Below are positions 20,545 to 32,048 of a stretch of DNA of 64,000 nucleotides, in pieces. The position numbers and the translations under genes are program-made. The DNA comes from Pomacea canaliculata (taxonomy: Eukaryota; Mollusca; Gastropoda; Architaenioglossa; Ampullariidae): assembly GCF_003073045.1 (NCBI RefSeq), contig NC_037593.1, positions 21,450,720 to 21,514,719 on the forward strand, read 5' to 3'. Position 1 is the stretch's first letter. Every line of letters begins with the position of its first letter. The notes beneath the pieces are model-generated. The model saw only the letters and a program-made list of their open reading frames with translations. It was not told where the DNA came from and did no database searches.

Positions 20545-23195
20545 CTGCGGGGAGAGGCCAGACTAAAGTGTTGCACCCTAACTAGATGTAAAGATAGATT
20601 TAAAGATAGAAATAAAGATAGAATTAAAGAGAATAGATATAATTAATATAGAAGAATTAAAGAGAGATTAATAATATAGAAGAATTAAAGATAGAATTAA
20701 TATAGAAGAACTAAAGATAAAAAGAAGATAGAACTAAGATTAGAATTAAAGATAGAATTAATATAGAATTAAAAGATAGAACTAAAGATAGAACTAAAGA
20801 TGAAGAAGACTTTAATATAGATAAAGATAGAATTAATATAGAATTAAAGATAGAATTAAGAAAATATAGAACTAAAGAATTAAAGATAGAACTAAAGATA
20901 ATTAAATAGAATTAGAAGATAGAATTAATATAGAACTAAAGATAGAACTAAAGATAGAACTAAGATAGAATTAAAGATAGAATTAAATAGACTAAAGATT
21001 AAAGAACTAAAGATAGAATTAAAGATAGAATAAGAACTACTAAAAGATAAGAACTAAAAGATAGAATTAAATATAGATAGAAGAGTTAATATAGAACTAA
21101 AGATAGAAGAACTTAAAGATAGAATTAATATAGAATAAAGATAGAATTAAAGATAGAATTAATATAGAACTAAAGATAGAACTTAAAGATAGAATTAAAG
21201 ATAAAGATAGAATTAAAGATAGAATTAATAAAATAGAATAAAGAACTAGAATAATAAGAACTAAAGATAGAATTAAAGATAGAATTAAAATAGAATTAAT
21301 ATAGAATAAAGATAGAATTAATATAGAACTAAACTAAAGAACTAAACTAAGATAGAATTAAAGATAGAACTAAAGATAGAATTAAAGATAGAATAAAGAT
21401 AGAACTAATATAGAACTAAGAATTAAAGATAGAATTAATATAGAATAATATTAGAACTAAAGATAGAATTAAAGATAGAAAATTAAATATAGAACTAAAG
21501 ATAGAATTAATAGATAGATTAAAGAAATTAAGATAGAATTAATATAGAACTAAAGATAGAATAAAGATAGAATTAATATAGAATGAATTAAAGATAGAAT
21601 TAAAGATAGAATTAATATAGAACTAAAGAATAAAGAAGAATTAAAGATAGAATTATATAGAATTAAAGATAGAATTAATATAGAATAAATTAAAGATAGA
21701 ATTAAAGATAGAATTAATAGATAGAATTAAAGATAGAATTAAAGATAGAATTAATAGATTTAAAGAATAAAGATAGAAATTAAAGATAGAATTAATATAG
21801 AACTAAAGATAGAATTAAAGATATAGAATTAAAGATATAGAATTAAAGATATAGAACTAAAGATAGAATTAAAGATAGAATTAATAGAATAGAATTAAAG
21901 ATAGAATTAAAGATAGAATAGAACTAAAGATAGAACTAAGAACTAAAGATAGAATTAATATAGAATTAAAGATAAAGAATAAAGATAGAATAAAGATAGA
22001 ATTAAAATAGAATTAGAAGAATTAATATAGAATAAAGATAGAATTAAAGATAGAAGAATTAATAACTAAAATAGAATAGAAATAAAGATAGAATTAATAT
22101 AGAACTAAAGATAGAATTAAAGATAGAATTAATATAGATAAAGATAAAATAGAATTTAAAGATAGAATTAATATAGAACTAAATATAGATAGAATTAAAG
22201 ATAGAATTAATATAGAATAAATAGAATAAAGATTAGAATTAATAAATAGAACTAAAGATAGAACTAGAATTAAAGATAGAATTAAGAGAATTAAAGATAG
22301 AATTAAGATAGAACTTAAAGATAGAATAGATAGAATTAAAATAGAATTAATATAGAACTAAAGATAGAATTAATATAGAATTAAAGATAGAATTAAATAG
22401 ATAGAATTAAAGATAGAATTAATATAGAATTAAAGATAGAATTAAGATAGAACTAAAGATAGAATTAAAGATAGAATTAAAGATAGAATTAAGATAGAAT
22501 TAAAGAACTAAAGATAGAATTAAAGATAGAATAATAAGAAGATAGACTAAAGATAGAAAAAGATAGAATTAAGATAGAATAAGAGAAGAACTAAATTAGA
22601 TAGAATCTAAAGATAGAATTAAGAACTAAAGATAAGAATTAAATAGAACTAGAAAAAGATAGAATTAAAGATAGAATTATATAGAACTAAAGATAGAATA
22701 GAATTAGAATAGAATTAATATAGAACTAAAGATAGAATTAAGAATAAATTAAATAGAACTAAAGAATAAATAGAATTAAAAGATAGAATTAATATAGAAC
22801 TAAAGATAGAATTAAGATAGAATTAATAGAATTAATAAGAATAAATAGAACTAAATAAGATAGAATTAAAGAATAGAATTAATATAGAACTAAATAGATA
22901 GAATTAAAGATAGAATTATATAGAAACTAGAATAAATTAAAGATAGAATTAAAATAGAATAATAGAATAAAGAAGAAATTAAAGATAGATTAGAATTAAT
23001 ATAAATAAAGAATAAGAAAACTAAAGATAGAATTAAAGATAGAATTAAATAGAATTAAATATAGAACTAAAGATAGAATTAAAGATAGAATTAATATAGA
23101 ATTAAAGATAGAACTAAAGATAGAATTAAAGATAGAATTAATATAGAAATAAAATAGATGTAAAGTTAGGGCCACCACCAGTTGGTGCAACTTAC

Positions 23196-23294
23196 CTTGT
23201 CGGTGTGGTGGCTTGCGTGCCTTGCTGATCCACAGAGCTATGTCGGCGGGAGCTAGCCTTGCTCTCCTGGCAGCTTTAACCATGCCGAACAGGT
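23196..23294 (-). CDS. Repeated-exon copy 2 (2-nt shorter)
   Basis: Same acceptor and donor as copy 1 but two bases missing near the 3' end (GTCGGTG instead of GTCGTGGTG), giving 99 nt. The frame changes in the last few codons, so PPHHDK becomes PPHRQG-like. May be a mutation or a sequencing error. Confidence 0.42.
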
Positions 23295-24504
23295 CTGCGG
23301 GGAGAGGCCAGACTAAAGTGTTGCACCCTAACTAGATGTAAAGATAGATTTAAAGATAGAATTAATATAGAACTAAAGATAGAATTAAAGATAGAATTAA
23401 TATAGAACTAAAGATAGAATTAAAGATAGAATTAATATAGAACTAAAGATAGAATTAAAGATAGAAATAAAGATAGAATAGAATTAAAGATAGAATTAAT
23501 ATAGAACTAAAGATAGAATTAAAGATAGAATTAAAGATAGAATTAATATAGAACTAAAGATAGAATTAAAGATAGAATTAAAGATAGAATTAAAGATAGA
23601 ATTAATATAGAACTAAAGATAGAATAAAGATAGAATTAATATAAGAAGAACTAAAGATAGAATTAATATAGAATTAATAAAATAGATAGAAAATAGAATA
23701 AGAGATAGAAAAAGATAAAGTAGATAGAATAAAGATAGAATTATAAGAATAAATTAAAAGATAATAAACTAAAGAATAAATTAAAGATAGAGAAGAATTT
23801 AATAAATAAGAACTTAAAGATAGAATAAAGAGGATAGAATTAATAAGAACTAAAGATATTGAATAAATGAACTAAAGATAGATAGAATTAAAGATAGAAT
23901 TAATAGATAGAATTAAAGATAGAAATAATATAGAACTAAAGATAGAATTAAAGATAGAATTAAATAGATAGAACTAAAGATAGAATTAAAGATAGAATTA
24001 GAATAGAATTAAAGAGAAGATTAATATAGAACTTAAAGATAGAATTAATAGATAGAATAAAGATAGAATTAAAATAGAATTAAGATAGAATTAATAGAGC
24101 TAAAGAAGAATTAAGATGAAAATTAATATAGAACTAAAGATAGAAATTAAAGATAGAATTAATATTAGAACTAAAGATAGAATTAAAGATAGAATTAAAT
24201 AGATAAGAATTAACTAAAGATAGAATTAAAGATAGAATTAATATAGAAGATAAGTAGAATAAAAGAGAATTAAAGATAGAATTAATAGAATAGAACTAAA
24301 GATAGAATAGATAGAATAATATAGAATAAATAAAGATAGAATTAATATAGATTAAAAGATAAAGAATTAAAGATAAGAATTAATATAGAATTAAAGAGAA
24401 CTAGAATTAAAGTAAAGATAGAACTAAAGATAGAATTAAAGATAGAATTAAATAGAAAAAGATAAATAGATGTAAGGGGGCCACCACCAGTTGGTGCAAC
24501 TTAC

Positions 24505-24606
24505 CTTGTCGTGGTGTGGTGGCTTGCGTGCCTTGCTGATCCACAGAGCTATGTCGGCGGGAGCTAGCCTTGCTCTCCCTGGCAGCTTTAACCATGCCGA
24601 ACAGGT
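24505..24606 (-). pseudogene. Repeated-exon copy 3 (one-base insertion)
   Basis: 102 nt. An extra C (CTCCCTGG for CTCCTGG) shifts the frame after MVKAAR. The donor GTAAGT is intact; the acceptor region has lost a G (ctctcccgcag) but is usable. Confidence 0.42.
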
Positions 24607-25324
24607 CTGCGGGAGAGGCCAGACTAAAGTGTTGCACCCTAACTAGATGTAAAGATAGATTTAAAGATAAAAAATTAAAGATAGAATAAAGATAAAGATA
24701 AATTAATATAGAACTAAAGATAGAATTAAAGAATAATATTAGAAAAGATAATAATATAGAAACTAAAGATAGAATTAAAGATTAGATAAAATAATATATA
24801 AAGATAGAATAAAGATAGATTACTAAAGATAGAATTAAATAAAGATAGAAATTAAAGATAGAATTAAAGATAGAATATATAGAACTAAAGAAGAATAGAA
24901 TAGAATTAAAGAACTAAAGATATTAATAGAACTAAAGATATTAAGATAAATAGAAAATAGAATTATAGAACTAAAGATAGAATTAAAAGATAGAATTAAA
25001 ATAGAATTAAAATAGAATTAAAGAACTAAAGATAGATAGATTAATATAGAACTAAAGATAGAAAAATAGAATAGAACTAAAGAAGAATTAAAGAACTAAA
25101 GATAGAATTAATATAGAATTAAATAAAGATAGAATTAAATATAGAATTAAATTAAAGATAGAACTAAGAAGATAGAATTAAAGATAAGAATTAAGATATT
25201 AAAATAGAACTAAAGATAGAATTAACTTTAAGAACAGGTTAGAATTAATAGAATAAAGAAAGAATTAAAATAGATTAGAATAAAGATTTAATATAGAAAT
25301 AGATAGATAGCTTGGTGCAACTAC

Positions 25325-25420
25325 CTTGTCGTGTGTGGTGGCTTGCTGCCTTGCTGATCACAGAGCTATGTCGCGGGAGCTAGCCTTGCTCTCCTGGCAG
25401 CTTTAACCATGCGAACAGGT
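25325..25420 (-). pseudogene. Repeated-exon copy 4 (degenerate)
   Basis: Several single-base losses. The acceptor AG is gone (cgcaacctg) and the donor now reads GTAGTT. Recognisable by GGCAGCTTTAACCATG and CTGATCACAGAGCTATG (plus). Confidence 0.5.
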
Positions 25421-26782
25421 TGCGGGAGAGGCCAACTAAAGTGTTGCACCCTAACTAGATGTAAAGATAGATTTAAAGATAAAAATAAAGATAGAATAAT
25501 AAATTAATAGAAATAAAGATAGAATTAAAGATAGAAATATAGAACTTAAAGAATAGAATAAAGATAGAATTAAGAGATAGAACTAAAGATAGAATAGAAT
25601 TAAAATAGAATTAATATAGAACTAAAGATAGAATTAAAGATAGATTTAATATAGAAATAAAGATAGATTAATATAGAATAGATAGAACTAAATATCAGAT
25701 AGAAATAAAGATAGAACTAAAGATAGAAATAAAATAGAAAATTAAGAACTAAAGATAGATTTAATAGAATATAGAAATTAAAGATAGAATTAATATAGAA
25801 CTAGAATAGAATTAAAGATAGAATTAAAGATAGAATTAATATAGAATTAAAGATAGAGATAGAATAAAATAATAGAACTAAGATAGAATTAATAGAATAA
25901 ATTAATATACACTAAAGATATATGATATTTATAGATTAAAGATAGAATTAATAGAACTAAAGATAGAATAAAGATAGAATAATATAGAACTAAAGATAGA
26001 ATTAAATAAGATAAATTAATAGAACAAATAGAACTAAAACTAAGAAGAATTAAGATAGATAAATATAGAACTAAAGATAGAAAAGATAGAATTAAAGATT
26101 AGAATTAATATAGAATTAATAAACTAAAGATAGAATTAAAGATAGAATTAAAGATAGAATTAATATAGAACTAAAGATAGAATAAAGAATTATAACATAG
26201 AAACATAAATATAGAATTAAAAGATAGAATATATAGAGACTAAATAGAATTAAGATAGAATTAAAAGATAGAACTAAAGATAGAAATAGAACTTGATAAA
26301 GAATTAAAGATAATATAGAAAAAGATTAGAAGATAAGATAGAATATAGACTATATAGAGATAGAAGGAACTAATATAGATAGAATTAAATAGAATAAAAA
26401 TAGATAGAATAAGATAGAATTAAAGAATTAGAAATTAAGATGAACTTAAAATTAAAAATAAGAATTAAAGATAGAATATAGATATAAAATTAAAGATAGA
26501 ATTAATAAAATAAATTAATAATATAGAACTAAAGATAATATTAAGATAGAATTATAGAATCCTAGATAGATTAAAGATAGATATAGAACTAAAGATAGAA
26601 AATTGAAAATAAAGATAGAATTAAGATAGAATTAAAGATAGAACTAAGAATAGAATTAATAGATAAAAGATAGAACTAAAGAATAGAATAAGAGTAAGAA
26701 TCATTAAAGATATCATTAAAGAATAGAAATAGAAAATAAAATAGATGTAAAGTTAGGGGCACCACCAGTTGGTGCAACATAC

Positions 26783-26884
26783 CTTGTCGTGGTGTGGTGG
26801 CTGCGTGCCCTGCTGATCCCACAGAGCTATGTCGGCGGAGCAGCCTTGCTCTCCTGGCAGCTTTAACCATGCCGAAACAGGTCA
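26783..26884 (-). pseudogene. Repeated-exon copy 5 (degenerate, nearest the upstream exon)
   Basis: Donor CAAG|GTATGT kept. The acceptor is disrupted by inserted bases (ccgcaatgac) and the frame is broken (CGGCGGAGCAGCC for CGGCGGGAGCTAGCC). The flanking inverted arms are still present. Confidence 0.5.
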
Positions 26885-27020
26885 TTGCGGGGAGAGGCAG
26901 AAAAGTGTTGCACCCCTAAAACAAACTGCTTTCACAAAGTGGATTCAGTTACTGACTTCACCATAATAGTTGTTAAGGTTCTGCTGGCTTGTGCACTGTT
27001 GAGGCTGATGTCTTTCTTAC

Positions 27021-27169
27021 CTCCCAGAACCCTCTGGTAATGCAGAAATAAGCCTGCTGCCCCTGCCCTGCTCTGCCTTAAACCGTCCTGCCCCACTTTA
27101 CAACAGTTGCATGCCTTTTTAAGCTGAAGCATCATCTCCCCTTGTGGTAACTGAAAATGCCTCCTGTAC
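27021..27169 (-). CDS. Putative exon upstream of the repeated-exon array
   Basis: 149 nt with acceptor ttttttacag and donor GAG|GTAAGA. One frame is open through the exon: 1 nt, 49 codons, 1 nt. It reads FQLPQGEMMLQLKKACNCCK, then VGQDGLRQSRAGAAGLF and HYQRVLG. The CxCC pair followed by a Gly/Arg-rich stretch is reminiscent of anaphylatoxin/fibulin-type modules, but the match is weak and I do not name the gene. It ends in phase 1, exactly what the array exons need. Transcription would run from here into the array. Confidence 0.5.
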
Positions 27170-27354
27170 CTGTAAAAAATGAGGGAAGCCCCTGTGTCCT
27201 TACAAATACATGTGTGACCCGTTGTAAACCCTAAGCTTGTGCGGCATTCTTGATAACAGGTCCCTACATGTGGGCGTGGTGTGACAGCTTGTAATGTATG
27301 TGGCAGGCCTGACAGGTTCAGATTGTGGGGATGACGGTCTGAAGCAGGCTCAAA

Positions 27355-27505
27355 CCTGTTGGTGTGACGTCAGGGCAGGCAAGGACCTGTTGTGTGACGT
27401 AGGCAGGCAAGACCTTTTGGTTATGTGACGTCAGGGCAGGCAGGACCTTTGGTGTGACGTCAGGTCAGGCAAGGACTTTTGGTGTGACCGTCAGGGCGGC
27501 AAGGG
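27355..27505. repeat. Minisatellite of about 30-bp units with CRE-like TGACGTCA
   Basis: Five copies of GGTGTGACGTCAGGGCAGGC + AAGGACCTTTT. The palindrome TGACGTCA is intact in three copies and damaged by one base in two. Confidence 0.82.
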
Positions 27506-27616
27506 AGAGCTAGGGCAGTGAGCCTGCTGTGAGAAGAGAGCCTTGGGGAGATGAGACAAGCGCCGTAGCTTGTGGTAATTGCGGGGCCTGACGATGGTCT
27601 CGGTGCACGCCGTCAA

Positions 27617-27970
27617 TTATCCGCGTGTAATTCTGCAAGCCCTCCCTCCCTACCCCTGCTGTACCACCCCCCCCGCCCCTTACCCTGCCCACACTCAAGT
27701 CTGGATGGCGCATGGGTGCTGCCTGCTGGGTACCAACACAGTTGTCTGCCGGTGTGATGCTGTCCGCACGTGTTTCGGTGGAAGGTCGGCAATTTCCCCG
27801 GACATACTGTACGCTTGTCTGCTTGTCATCCAACAACACGTTCGTCCCATAATCTGTTTATCAGGTGGGTGGGGGGGGGTCCACTGAGAGAGGAGCTCGA
27901 ATCGCCGCAGGGTATCGAAGAAAGCGAACATCGGGGTTAGGTTGCCACTTCTCAGCCACTCAGCTACCTC
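27617..27970 (-). mobile_element. tRNA-derived SINE, copy 1
   Basis: On minus the head reads GTAGCTGAGTGGCTGAGAAG (A-box-like), and about 55 nt later GCGATTCGAGCTCC (B-box-like). A GC-rich body of about 260 bp follows. The same sequence recurs at 29,347-29,690 with many small indels. Confidence 0.72.
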
Positions 27971-28424
27971 TTTCTTGTTAATCCATGCGCGATATACCAA
28001 CACATGCACACGCGTGCAATACACATGCGCACTCCGACGTGAAGACACGTGCACGCAAGACAGGACTGCAAGTCCGTTAATTGCTGGGTTACTGGCCCAC
28101 CGCATATACCTCTCGGCCTCGCTTTTGTTGCCAACCATGGCAAACTGTCTTTTCTGTCAAGGACACCATTTGCAGGCTCCTTAAAAGATGAAGCTAGCGA
28201 GGAGAAAGAGAGATGAAGGGAGGAGATAGAGGGAGGAACACACACTATATTCATTGGTTTCATTCTTTCATTGTTCGACTTTCCGTGTAGAGACTTGTCT
28301 CCTAGACAGGCCTTGCCTCCATTGGTTGTTGTAGCCAAGCACGCGTGGTGATGTCCGTGCTGGTGTTATTGACGTTGACGAGCGATTGGTCTAGGGGAGA
28401 GAGAGGACTGCATCTGGAACGGGG

Positions 28425-28565
28425 GCATGACTGGAGGGGAGACAATTCAGACGTAGCATTGTTAGTGTGTACAGGGGCTACTGGACTGAGGGGAGACAAT
28501 TCAGACGTAGATGTTGTTGCTGGTTATATGGGGCTACTGGACTTAGAGGGAGAAAAGCTGGAACC
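28425..28565. repeat. Tandem repeat, about 61-bp unit, 2-3 copies
   Basis: Copies share GGGGAGACAATTCAGACGTA and GGGGCTACTGGACT. Confidence 0.75.
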
Positions 28566-29091
28566 ATGCTGGTATTGGTACTGGGGGCTACCGAGTCGCT
28601 AGGCAACAGGGTTACGTATATGTACGGTGGGGGGAAGATGTGGGTGAGGGTTGACCTGACTACTTGTTGACATCGACCAGAACATCCAATGTTTTCACAC
28701 CTGTTGTGAGGCTGACTGAGCAATGGTCTTCAGTCACAAGACTCGAGGGGAAGCCCGCGTTGCAGGAGCAAAACTGCCGCCCTGGCTAAACACCGACAAA
28801 CCAAGCCACACAGGGGAGAGCATAACATGAGAAGGGGTGGGCACCGTCAATAATTAAGCAATCTCGATTCTTGAGCAAATTGACTTACTTAGGTTGTCTG
28901 GTGGTGTGTCTGTCGTGTGTTGTGTATTGTCTTCTGTGTGTTGCTTGCACGGGAGGCAGTTATTCGAAAGGGCACACCGACAGACTAACAAACCACTGCT
29001 GCTGGTACGACCTTCCCTCACATTCCAGACTGGACACGAGGCACTGAGTTAAAAATGGCGGAACAAAGTAATCAGAAGCAATAGAGAAAAT

Positions 29092-29345
29092 CAGGCTTGA
29101 CGAAAGGGGGGGGGGTTGCGTGTACCCGGGCCCGCGGCTGTCAAAGGGGGTCCGCTTGGTCAGTGGATTTTTTTTTTCTTCTTTCCTTTTCTTTTTTTTA
29201 AGAAAGGTTCTAAGGAAGAACACCAACATACACATGCGAAGTTGAGTTTCAAGGACTGTAGAATAATTTCGGGGAAAATAATGTACGATTTACAAGGGTC
29301 TGGAGAGGTCGTCTGTCGGGGCCCGGGCTGCTCTCGGCGGCCCTG
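29092..29345. mobile_element. Degenerate copy of the CAGGCCTGACGAGAG MITE family
   Basis: Left end CAGGCTTGACGAAAG, right end CTCTCGGCGGCCCTG; the internal blocks GTACCCGGGCCCGCGGCTGT and TGGTCAGTGG match the element at 37,138-37,326. No clear TSD. Confidence 0.75.
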
Positions 29346-29346
29346 T

Positions 29347-29690
29347 CCGCGTGTAATTTCTGCAACCCACCTCCCTACCCCTGCTGTACCCACCACCCCT
29401 GCCCCCTTACCTGCCCACAACTAGTCTGGCCATAGGTGCTGCCTGCTGGGTATCAAACACAGTTGTCTGCCATGTATGCTGTCCGGGTCCTTTTTTTCCC
29501 CGGGGGCCTTTTCCAAACTGGTGGGTGGAGGGTCGGCAGTTTCCCCCGGACATACGGACGCTGTCTGCTTGTCATCAACAACCAGTTCGTCCTTATAATC
29601 TGTTTATAGGGGGTCCACTGAGAGGAGCTCGAATCGCCCAAAGGTATCGAAGAAGCGAATCGGGGGTTAGGTTGCCATTTCGATTAGGCG
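29347..29690 (-). mobile_element. tRNA-derived SINE, copy 2
   Basis: Second copy of the SINE at 27,617-27,970. It starts at the same word (TCCGCGTGTAATT) immediately after the MITE copy and ends close to the tRNA-like head. Confidence 0.65.
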
Positions 29691-29696
29691 CCTGAC

Positions 29697-29752
29697 TTAT
29701 GTCTGATTTATGACTGATAATGACTGATATGACTGATAATGACTGATATCGC
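29697..29752. repeat. Short tandem GACTGATAAT repeat
   Basis: Alternating GACTGATAAT and GACTGATAT units, about four copies. Confidence 0.75.
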
Positions 29753-29796
29753 GAATCTGGCGATTTATGGACAAAGCGTCAACCAACTCGCGAACA

Positions 29797-30312
29797 TACG
29801 CGAAACCCACGCGCGCACACACACACACAGCAAAAACACGCGGTCAACAAAGCGCACCACACTCGAAAAATTCACCGTGCACACACGCAACTACACCCGC
29901 ATCTCACGACAAACACGACAACACGCAGGAGAACGCGCTATACCACGCTCAAAACGCGCGAAACACACACTAAAATCAACACCGCTCAGCATACACATCA
30001 AAGCGCACACACCACACGCTGCACACCACAGACACACGCGCACACACACAAAGCAAAACACACACGCGCAGCGCGCACACGCAACTCACGTCAACGGGGG
30101 AACACACGCGGCACAAACAGTGCACACATAGCAGCCACACGCGCAAAAACGCGGCCACAGTGACCACGCCAAGCGCAAACACGTATAGCAAGCACAACGC
30201 TCACACGCACGCACACCGGAACAACCACGCACAATACACGGTAACACACACAACACACACAACAACACCACACACACACACACGCGCGCGCACACGAGAA
30301 CACATTACACAC
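29797..30312. repeat. CA-rich, GC-containing low-complexity block
   Basis: About 515 bp almost free of T, made of CACACGCGC-type words. All long frames here are compositional. Paired with the GT-rich block that follows. Confidence 0.85.
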
Positions 30313-30344
30313 TTTATGGCCGATTATTGCTGACTTTGGCCCCC

Positions 30345-30880
30345 GTTATTGTGTTACCGTGTGTTGTGGCGCGCCCTGTGTGGTGTTGGATGTGTTTTCG
30401 CGTGTGTCCGCGCGTGTGTTTGCGTGTGTGTGAGCGTGCGTGTGTTTGCACTGGTGTGTGCGCGTGTATTTGTGCGTTTGCGTGTGTGTGAGCGCTTGCG
30501 TGTTACGCGTGTGTGGTGTGAGGTACGCGTGTGTGCGAGTGTGTGATGGCTGTATGTATGCGCGTTATGTGAGCGCGGTTGTGTGAGTGTTGTACCGCGT
30601 GTGGTGTACGGCTGTTAGTGCGTATGTTCGCGTGTGTGTGCGCGTGCGTGTAGCGGCGTGTGGTTGGCGGTGATGGTACGGTGTGTGGGGTGTGCGCGCG
30701 TGTGTTTTTTGCCGGTGTGTGTGTGTGTGGTGCGGTGATGTACGCGTGCGGTGTGTGTACGTGCTCGTGTGTGTGCAATGTGTGTTTTATCGCGTGGTCT
30801 TTGTTTGTGTGCGCGCTGGTGTGTCGCGTGTGTGTAGGTGGTGTGCACGGTGTGTGCGCTGATGTGGTGCGTTCGCCGAG
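30345..30880. repeat. GT-rich low-complexity block (strand switch)
   Basis: About 535 bp of GTGTGCGCG-type words almost free of A, the complement in composition of the preceding block. The boundary is a short normal-composition spacer (30,313-30,344). Confidence 0.85.
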
Positions 30881-31482
30881 GGAAAGGTGTTCTAGCTGGC
30901 TCGCTCCACCCGGCTTTCGCCCTCAACACCACATCACCGCCGCGCACGTCCGCACGTCCGCACGCGTCCTGACAAGCAGTCACACCGCCGTGCGAAACAT
31001 CAACTGACAAGACAGTTACACGCTAAAAGATTATTAAATTAAAACAGAAAGGCAATTTATGTTGACATGACAATAATTTACCAAATAATTGAACTTAAAG
31101 ATGTTGTTTTTACGTAGTAACTGCCACATATGTCGGACACGGGTCCCCCTGCCCACAATCACAGTCTTGGACAAATAGAGATCTTCTCAAACACCAATGT
31201 CTCCTTATTGTTGGCACTGATTAGTTACCTGCTCGGCTACCTCGCCCGTTGTTCCTGAGATGGGGGGCAGCTGCCTGCATGCACCTTGTCTTCTAGAGAT
31301 TTCTTGTACTGTCCCACACAGCTGCCCAGGCAATGGATGAGTGACGATGTGTAGCAGGATGACTGTATTTGGTCTGTAGATGACCACACGGACCGGTGGT
31401 ACGGTGGGACTGCAGCCGCTGCCTCGCAACTTCTCGCGCCGACACAGTTAATCCACTGTCTGGGAAAATCAATCTTGGTTAC

Positions 31483-31572
31483 AGCGCACACCCTCTCTCT
31501 ACCAAGATCCAAAGTGCCAGCAGTTGTGATAGTTCTGATACGAAGGGTTCCTGTCTCAGACGCTGCCTGCGA
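31483..31572 (-). CDS. Cadherin-repeat gene, exon 12 (candidate)
   Basis: 90 nt, acceptor gatatcag, donor GCT|GTAACC, phase 0 on both sides. It reads SQAASETGTLRIRTITTAGT, then LDLGRERVCA. This is the TG-x-L...LD-x-x-R second half of a cadherin repeat. The frame is closed by a stop just before the acceptor. The exon before it should hold the first half of the repeat and may lie in the assembly gap. Downstream, a further open stretch (about 31,220-31,420) ends GTTGEVAEQ at a GTAACT and may be another exon. Confidence 0.45.
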
Positions 31573-32048
31573 CTGATATCAGTCAGAAGAGTCTCTGGGA
31601 TGGAACACGAGGAAGACGCTCGACTATTTTTGTTGTTGTGATTCTTGAAGGAGTTAGTGTCACTCAAGCGATTTGCCTATGGGGGAGGGGGGGCCAGATT
31701 TTTAGGGAGGGGAAGTTGGAGAGGGGTAGGTGACGTGTAAGGGAGGAGTGGAGAAGGGTTGCCGTGGTTGTTTATGCCGATGTGTTGTGCTACTGGTGCT
31801 GGTGCCCTTTTGCCATTGGAGTGCTTTGCTCTTGGCTGTCCTGGATCCTCCCCCCCCCGAAGTATAACCCACGAACCCCAACAAAAGAAAGAAAAAACCC
31901 CATGGCAAGTCTGCAAGTGGGTGGTGTACTATTCTAGTGTTGACCACATCCTTTTTGTTGCCCTTTTCGATATCCTAGGCTTTTTATTTTGAGTATTACT
32001 TTGCTATGCTTGCCCGTTTTTCTTTTTTTTTTCCCCAATCTCTCTCCT

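Larger units (their letters stand above)
20392..26755. repeat. AT-rich minisatellite (35-bp unit) with five embedded cassettes
   Basis: Unit built from AACTAAAGATAG, AATTAAAGATAG and AATTAATATAG, tandem for about 6 kb. It is cleanest at 23,360-23,640 and increasingly degenerate or indel-rich elsewhere. Five GC-richer cassettes of about 170 bp interrupt it at 20,421, 23,172, 24,481, 25,312 and 26,760, each followed by the junction word CTAACTAGATGTAAAGATAG in the first four. On minus, each cassette carries an exon-like segment. Confidence 0.9.

Noticed and set aside
20392..26755. A CRISPR-like array (regular repeats with spacers)
   Set aside because: Eukaryotic context, 35-bp tandem unit with no unique spacers, and no cas genes.
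27616..27757. Pro/Cys-rich plus frames over the 27.6-kb region
   Set aside because: They lie in a SINE body that recurs at 29.35 kb with indels breaking the frame.
29739..31010. Many 70-130 codon frames in the CA/GT-rich blocks (HTHTHT or CVCVCV peptides)
   Set aside because: Purely compositional: low-complexity DNA lacking stop codons.
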